Assembly: GCF_002761295.1 (NCBI RefSeq)
Contig: NZ_CP017881.1
Coordinates: forward strand, 1,413,069-1,477,068
Source of the DNA: Methanohalophilus portucalensis
GTDB lineage: Archaea > Halobacteriota > Methanosarcinia > Methanosarcinales > Methanosarcinaceae
DNA: 64,000 bases
Direction: 5' to 3'
Shown: positions 59,576 to 64,000 of the stretch, piece by piece
Position numbering within the stretch: the stretch's first letter is position 1
Layout: the number at the start of each line of letters is the position of its first letter
Made by a program: the position numbers and the translations under genes
Notes under the pieces: generated by a model
Told to the model about the DNA's origin: nothing
The model's database searches: none
The model's input: the letters and a program-made list of their open reading frames with translations, nothing else

Positions 59576-60616
59576 ATGACAGGCATCACACTAAAACAAA
59601 GATTTTTGGATTCCCTTGCAGGAAAAGATGTTGACAAGGTACCGGTCTGTTCGGTAACCCAGACAGGTACAATTGAATTGATGGAAGCCACCGGCAGCCA
59701 TTGGCCAGAGGCACATTATGATGCTGAAAAAATGGCTGCACTGGCTATAGGTGGGTATGAGGTGGCCGGTCTGGAAGCCGTACGTTATCCTTTTGACGGT
59801 ACGGCCATAGCCCAGACTCTGGGATGCACGATAAAGGAAGGAACTTTTGATTCGCAACCATCTGTTCTTGACAATCCATGTAGTAATAAGGAGGATGTAG
59901 GGAAGTTCAATCTCCCGGATAATTTCCTGGAAAGTGAACGTATATCCACTATACTGGATGCCACGGAAATTGTCCGGGAAAGGGTTGGGGAAGACATACC
60001 TGTTGTTGCAGGCATGCTTGGTCCTGCTGCAATTGCTATCTCTCTTGTGGGTGCAAAGAATTACCTTATGTGGTCCCTCACTGAGCCGGAAACTATGCGT
60101 GAACTGCTCGGTATGGGTGTAGAAGTATGTGTTGAATATTCCAATGCCCTTTTCGAAAGGGGTGTGGATGCAATCTGTATGCCTGATTCCGAAGCAGGGC
60201 CGGACCTCTTACCTCCTGAATATTTTGAATCCCTGGTTCTTCCGGAATATGATAAAATCTGTTCCGGCACTGATGGGCCGATGATTTTGCACATATGCGG
60301 GGATGCCACCGCAATCCTCGAACCTATGGCACGTTCTGGATTTGAGGGGTTGAGTATTGAAGAAAAAGTGGATGCCAAATATGCCAAAAGGATAATTGGG
60401 GACAGGGCTTGTTTGATAGGCAACGTTTCGCCTGTAGATATCCTCCTTTCGACTCCTGCCGAAGAAGTGAAAAGACAGGCTAAGATGTGTATTGAAGACG
60501 GTGTGGATATTCTTGCTCCGGGCTGTGGACTTGCTCCATATACTTCACTTGAGAACCTGAAGGCTTTTGTGGAAGCAAGGGACGAGTACTATAAGGTTTT
60601 AAATCCCGAGTTATAA
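59576..60616 (+). CDS. mtbA: Methylcobamide:CoM methyltransferase (MtbA/MtaA type)
   Basis: Moves the methyl group from methylated corrinoid proteins to coenzyme M, joining methylamine or methanol use to methanogenesis. The 346-residue UroD-fold zinc enzyme has the family start ITLKQRFLDSLAGKDVDKVP, the zinc ligands MILHICGDATAIL (His, Cys) and LAPGCGLAPYT (Cys), and PVVAGMLGPAAIAISLVGAK. Assignment to the methylamine (MtbA) rather than methanol (MtaA) branch is inferred from the mtbCB locus 16 kb away. ATG 59576 with CCGGAGG upstream is clear. It sits between CoA-pathway genes. Confidence 0.9.
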   Translation: MTGITLKQRFLDSLAGKDVDKVPVCSVTQTGTIELMEATGSHWPEAHYDAEKMAALAIGGYEVAGLEAVRYPFDGTAIAQTLGCTIKEGTFDSQPSVLDNPCSNKEDVGKFNLPDNFLESERISTILDATEIVRERVGEDIPVVAGMLGPAAIAISLVGAKNYLMWSLTEPETMRELLGMGVEVCVEYSNALFERGVDAICMPDSEAGPDLLPPEYFESLVLPEYDKICSGTDGPMILHICGDATAILEPMARSGFEGLSIEEKVDAKYAKRIIGDRACLIGNVSPVDILLSTPAEEVKRQAKMCIEDGVDILAPGCGLAPYTSLENLKAFVEARDEYYKVLNPEL

Positions 60617-60699
60617 GAAGGTACAAATACCTGTTTTTCTTTTGAAGCAACAATTAATTGATCGATTTATGTTTGTTCTGATTATTGAGGTGTAAAAAA

Positions 60700-61443
60700 T
60701 TGACTGGCATTCCACAAACACATCCTCGTTATCATTCCCTGATTGCAAGGGAAAATATTGTTGAAGGTGTGAATAAAGGTATTACTAGTATACAGGGTCT
60801 TGTGGCTCAGGGCAGAGGTGAATGTTTTGACTACCTGCTTGGTGAAAGGACTGTCCCTTCTGCCTTACTTGCAGAAAAGATAGCTTCTGCAATGCTTCTC
60901 CTGGCAGATAGGCCGGTCATTTCGGTAAACGGCAATACATCTGCCCTTGTCCCTGAAAAAATGGTTGAGCTTGCATCTGTCACAGGGGCATCTCTTGAAG
61001 TCAATCTTTTTCACCGTACCGAGGAGAGGGTTTCTCGTATCATCTCTCATCTGGAATCCTTTGGTGCGACCCGTGTGCTTGGGGCACGAGGGGATGGCAG
61101 GCTTGATCTTGAACATGCCCGGGCTATTGTGGATCAGGAAGGAATCTACAGTGCAGATGTGGTTCTTGTTCCCCTGGAGGACGGGGATAGATGCCAGAAA
61201 TTGGTGGAGATGGGTAAAACTGTTATTGCAATCGATTTGAATCCTTTCTCGCGCACATCAAAGACAGCCACCCTTACGATTGTGGACAATGTGGACCGTG
61301 CGATGGTAAACCTAATCAGCTATTCCCGGCAACTTGGAATATGTAGCCATGAAGAGCTTGAGGAAATTGCAGGAGATTTTGATAACGCTAAATTTCTCAG
61401 AGAAGCTGTTGGAGAACTAATGGAGAATCTTAAGAATCAGTGA
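60700..61443 (+). CDS. 4-phosphopantoate-beta-alanine ligase
   Basis: Second step of the archaeal CoA route, forming 4'-phosphopantothenate. The 247-residue DUF137 protein shows HPRYHSLIARENIVEGVNKG, PVISVNGNTSALVPEKMVEL, VNLFHRTEERVSRIISHLE and GARGDGRLDLEHARAIV. TTG 60700 is preferred to the TTG 15 bases upstream because GAGGTG (60687-60692) is then seven bases before it and the product starts MTGIPQTHPRY. The HD gene begins within its stop codon. Confidence 0.94.
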   Translation: MTGIPQTHPRYHSLIARENIVEGVNKGITSIQGLVAQGRGECFDYLLGERTVPSALLAEKIASAMLLLADRPVISVNGNTSALVPEKMVELASVTGASLEVNLFHRTEERVSRIISHLESFGATRVLGARGDGRLDLEHARAIVDQEGIYSADVVLVPLEDGDRCQKLVEMGKTVIAIDLNPFSRTSKTATLTIVDNVDRAMVNLISYSRQLGICSHEELEEIAGDFDNAKFLREAVGELMENLKNQ

Positions 61444-62087
61444 AGGTGATCATTCTGGATATTATTGAAATCACAAGAGATTATGTGTCAGATGTACTCT
61501 CCGATGAACCCAGTAGCCACGATATGGGTCACGTGGAGCGGGTCGAATCCCTTTGCATGTATATAGGGGAAAAGGAAGGGGGAAATCCTGATGTATTGAG
61601 GCTTGCTGCCCTATTGCATGATGTGGGGGTTGTTCGCGAACATGAGGAAGGTGGTGATCATGCATTGTATGGTGCTGAAATCGCAGATTCTTTTCTGGCT
61701 GACAAAGAAGTTGATGAAAAAACCATTGAACACGTTGTATCCTGCATACGTACTCACAGATTCAGCCGGGGTATGATTCCCGAATCAATCGAAGGGCAAA
61801 TTCTACAGGATGCGGATAGGATTGATGCCCTGGGTGCGGTAGGTATTTTCAGGTCACTGGTTTCAATGGGGGCTTTGCGAGGCTTAAAACATGCCAATGG
61901 TACTGTGAAGGAAAGTTCCATGAATGCCTATGCACAAAACCCTTTTGAAGGTTTTGAAGAATATATGGAAAGGAAGCCTTTTAAGATAATGGATCGTCTG
62001 AACACACATACTTCCAGGGATATTGCAACAGAGAGGCTGAAAATTATGGAAACTTTCCTTGAACAGCTCAAAAAGGAAGTTTATTGA
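61440..62087 (+). CDS. HD-domain phosphohydrolase
   Basis: A 215-residue YedJ/HDc protein. His and Asp ligands are visible in DMGHVERVESLCMYI, LAALLHDVGVVREHEEGG and the third set in DADRIDALGAVGIFRSL. Such enzymes act on nucleotides or metabolites; the substrate is unknown. The start GTG overlaps the stop of phosphopantoate-beta-alanine ligase by four bases; another GTG six bases later is possible. Followed 15 bases later by the deaminase gene. Confidence 0.9.
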   Translation: MKVIILDIIEITRDYVSDVLSDEPSSHDMGHVERVESLCMYIGEKEGGNPDVLRLAALLHDVGVVREHEEGGDHALYGAEIADSFLADKEVDEKTIEHVVSCIRTHRFSRGMIPESIEGQILQDADRIDALGAVGIFRSLVSMGALRGLKHANGTVKESSMNAYAQNPFEGFEEYMERKPFKIMDRLNTHTSRDIATERLKIMETFLEQLKKEVY

Positions 62088-62102
62088 TATTGGAGGGGTT
62101 TT

Positions 62103-63437
62103 ATGGCTGATACTTTGATCAAGAACGGGTACATCCTTACTATGGATCCTGATTCAGGAGATCTCAAAAAAGGGGAGGTTGCCATTGAAAATGGCAGGAT
62201 TGTCTATGTGGGTCTTTCTTATAATGGCAAGGCAGACAAAATAATAGATGCAAGCGGTTCGGTCGTCATGCCCGGTCTGGTAAATACCCATAATCATGCA
62301 GGTATGACACTTTTAAGGGGTTATGCCGATGATCTGCCACTTGCAGAATGGCTTGAGGATTATATCTGGCCCGTGGAAGCAAAATTGGGTCCGGAAGAAA
62401 TCTATGCAGGGGTTAGGCTGGCATGCCTGGAGATGATAAAATCCGGAACAACCACCTTTGCTGACATGTATATTCATGAGCAGGCAGCTGCCCGTGCAGT
62501 TGAGGATTGTGGTATACGTGCAGCCCTTTCCTATGGTATGATTGATTTTGGAGATCCAGAAAGGGCAGAATCTTCCCTATTAAAAGGCAGGAACTTTGTA
62601 AAGGATTTCAATGGTGCAGCCAATGGGCGCATATCTGCCATGTATGGCCCTCATGCTCCTCATACTTGCTCTCAGCAATTCCTGCAGGATGTGCGTGAGC
62701 AGGCTCGCAAGGATGATGTAAAAGTTCACATCCATGTGCTTGAAACTGAAGCTGAACTGAACCAGATGAAAGAGAAGTATGGGAAGTGTTCGGTTAACAT
62801 GCTTCATGACATTGGTTTTTTTGACAGTGATGTACTTGCTGCTCATTGTATCTGGCTTTCGGGGGGAGATATGGACATTTTGGCTGAAACCGGAGTTCAT
62901 GTGAGCCATGATCCTGTGAGTAATATGAAAACGGCAGCAGGTATAGCACCGGTCCCACAACTGCTTGAAAAGGGTGTGAATGTGTCCCTGAGTACCGATG
63001 GATGTGCTTCAAACAATAATCTTGATATGTTCGGGGTAATGAAAATGACTGCACTGCTCCATAAGGTAAACAGTATGGACCTAACTGTCATTGATGCCCG
63101 GAAAGTGCTTGAGATGGCCACTGTAAACGGGGCAAAGGCACTTGGAATTGAGGCCGGTATGATCAAAGAAGGCTACTACGGCGATTTGATTGTTGTGGAT
63201 ATGAAACGTCCGCATCTCACTCCATTGTATGATGTCGATTCGCATCTTGTATATTCGGCTCTTGGTAGTGATGTCACAACCGTGTTGGTGGACGGGAAAG
63301 TGCTCATGGAAAACGGTCAGGTTCTATGTATGGATGAATATGAGATAATGGTGGAAGCTTCTAAAGCTGCAAAAAAAACTGATAGTCAGCATCTGATTGA
63401 TGTTCTGGGTTTGAATAATCCTTCATCTGATCAATAA
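62103..63437 (+). CDS. dadD: 5'-deoxyadenosine / SAH / MTA deaminase (amidohydrolase family)
   Basis: A 444-residue amidohydrolase. The zinc site is VNTHNHAGMTLLRGYADDLP (HxH near 65), HIHVLETEAELNQM, VLAAHCIWLSGGDMDIL and LSTDGCASNNNLDMFGVMKM. In methanogens this subfamily (DadD) deaminates 5'-deoxyadenosine made by radical SAM enzymes, as well as SAH and methylthioadenosine, and so salvages adenosyl products. The window has at least one radical SAM enzyme (27818). Ribosome site GGAGG is nine bases before the ATG. Last gene of the run from phosphopantoate-beta-alanine ligase. Confidence 0.93.
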   Translation: MADTLIKNGYILTMDPDSGDLKKGEVAIENGRIVYVGLSYNGKADKIIDASGSVVMPGLVNTHNHAGMTLLRGYADDLPLAEWLEDYIWPVEAKLGPEEIYAGVRLACLEMIKSGTTTFADMYIHEQAAARAVEDCGIRAALSYGMIDFGDPERAESSLLKGRNFVKDFNGAANGRISAMYGPHAPHTCSQQFLQDVREQARKDDVKVHIHVLETEAELNQMKEKYGKCSVNMLHDIGFFDSDVLAAHCIWLSGGDMDILAETGVHVSHDPVSNMKTAAGIAPVPQLLEKGVNVSLSTDGCASNNNLDMFGVMKMTALLHKVNSMDLTVIDARKVLEMATVNGAKALGIEAGMIKEGYYGDLIVVDMKRPHLTPLYDVDSHLVYSALGSDVTTVLVDGKVLMENGQVLCMDEYEIMVEASKAAKKTDSQHLIDVLGLNNPSSDQ

Positions 63438-63737
63438 TTTCAGTTTGGCCAGAAATACATAAAAATAAATTCTATTTATTTTTTTGAATTAGAATATATA
63501 TTTGCTTCCTTATGTACTGTAAAAATAATTTAAAAACCTTCAATTTGAAAACACATATATAGTATGGCGTAGTATGTGATGTCAATCAGTTACGATTAAT
63601 ATTATGGTGGAATTATTATGTTCGTGGCAAACAATGATTTTCATTGGTTCCCGAATTTCCCACTATATTATGCTATAGGGATGTTACAGTGTGGAATTAT
63701 CCATTCTTGACATTTGATTGCGAATTCAGATCCAAAT
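63438..63737. other. Intergenic region with a doubtful 30-codon frame
   Basis: An AT-rich stretch after dadD. A short plus-strand frame (ATG 63618 to TGA 63710) would encode MFVANNDFHWFPNFPLYYAI plus ten more residues, with GGTGG just upstream. Nothing supports it beyond the ribosome-like site, so I do not call it a gene. The remainder likely holds the promoter of the gene at 63961. Confidence 0.35.
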
Positions 63738-63940
63738 GTATGTCCGTTCATCCGGGCCTTTAACGTATCCGTTCAATCGGACCTTATAACGTATCCGTTC
63801 AATCGGGCCTTTAGCGTATCCGTTCAATCGGACCTTTAGCGTATCCGTTCAATCGGGCCTTTAGCGTATCCGTTCAATCGGGCCTTTAGCGTATCCGTTC
63901 AATCGGACCTTTAACGTATCCGTTCAATCGGACCATTAAG
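63738..63940 (+). repeat. Eight tandem copies of a 25-bp repeat
   Basis: The consensus unit is GTATCCGTTCAATCGG followed by R-CC-TTTARC (R alternating A or G). Units begin at 63738 (27 bases, diverged), 63765 (26), 63791, 63816, 63841, 63866, 63891 and 63916, the last ending 63940. Inner copies are nearly identical; edge copies diverge. There are no spacers, so it is not a CRISPR array. The array ends 20 bases before an ATG with a ribosome site, so the repeats lie in that gene's promoter or 5' untranslated region. Confidence 0.95.
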
Positions 63941-63960
63941 ATAAAACAGGAGTGTGAAGA

Positions 63961-64000
63961 TGAGCAAACTCAAATATGACCACGTATTTACTTCAGAAGC
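63961..64000 (+). CDS. Start of a gene cut by the window edge
   Basis: ATG at 63961 is preceded by ACAGGAGTGTGAAG, a good ribosome site, and the first codons read MSKLKYDHVFTSE. This is too short to assign. It is the gene controlled by whatever the upstream tandem repeat does. Confidence 0.75.

Noticed and set aside
63618-63710. 30-codon frame upstream of the tandem repeat
   Set aside because: Only a weak GGTGG supports it; too short to judge without conservation.
63738-63940. CRISPR array
   Set aside because: The repeats are directly abutting with no unique spacers; the unit is a simple 25-bp tandem repeat.

Overview
The window is archaeal and almost certainly comes from a methylotrophic methanogen of the Methanosarcinaceae, probably a Methanohalophilus/Methanolobus-like halophile (the genus is inference). 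The grounds are: a dimethylamine methyltransferase gene (mtbB) with an in-frame UAG where pyrrolysine is expected; its corrinoid protein; a methylcobamide:CoM methyltransferase; archaeal Rpo7/Spt4, aIF2-gamma, aIF1A, S24e/S27ae, topoisomerase VI, Kae1/Bud32; and the archaeal CoA route (pantoate kinase, phosphopantoate-beta-alanine ligase, GTP-dependent dephospho-CoA kinase). No intact gene I read ends on TAG, as expected where UAG is decoded as pyrrolysine.

Layout. 1-3.7 kb: uvrB, AlkD-like and SOUL genes and two tRNAs (Gly-UCC, Leu-UAG). 3.85-13.0 kb: a partly AT-rich defence island. It holds a CARF-wHTH regulator divergent from a six-gene type I restriction operon. That operon carries a second, catalytically degenerate methylase fused to a target-recognition domain, plus two proteins I do not recognise. 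13.0-13.8 kb: strong inverted repeats and a frameshifted remnant resembling the C-terminus of Cas1. 13.9-29 kb: redox and housekeeping genes (flavodoxin, Fe-S proteins, siroheme reductase-like protein, malic enzyme, FKBP, aconitase, citrate synthase, CDGSH protein), aIF1A and a KamA-family aminomutase. 29.3-34.5 kb: MarR regulator, RND exporter and two COG1361 envelope proteins. 34.7-38.1 kb: the compact information-processing operon aIF2-gamma - PIN - rpo7 - spt4 - dephospho-CoA kinase - S24e - S27ae.

38.1-45.6 kb: the dimethylamine locus. A response regulator, a sensor kinase and an ArsR/DUF1724-type regulator face away from mtbC-mtbB-permease. The mtbC leader can fold so that its Shine-Dalgarno sequence is sequestered, and mtbC has no ATG/GTG/TTG at a sensible position. 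45.7-54.9 kb: peptidase U32, a yeast-type cytosine deaminase, Top6B/A, Kae1, Bud32, an XTP pyrophosphatase, a cyclase, a PHP protein and DUF211. 54.9-63.4 kb: FtsJ, CoaBC, pantoate kinase, an EamA transporter, MtbA-like methyltransferase, phosphopantoate-beta-alanine ligase, an HD phosphohydrolase and a deoxyadenosine/SAH deaminase. The window ends with eight 25-bp tandem repeats just upstream of a gene cut off by the window edge.

The points most worth following up are the pseudo-methylase/CARF restriction island, the SD-sequestering mtbC leader, near-cognate starts on four genes (mtbC, aIF1A, RND exporter, cyclase), the second in-frame UAG at the cyclase start, the possible cas1 relic and the terminal tandem repeat. 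All calls rest on reading the sequence and recalled family motifs; no database search was run.
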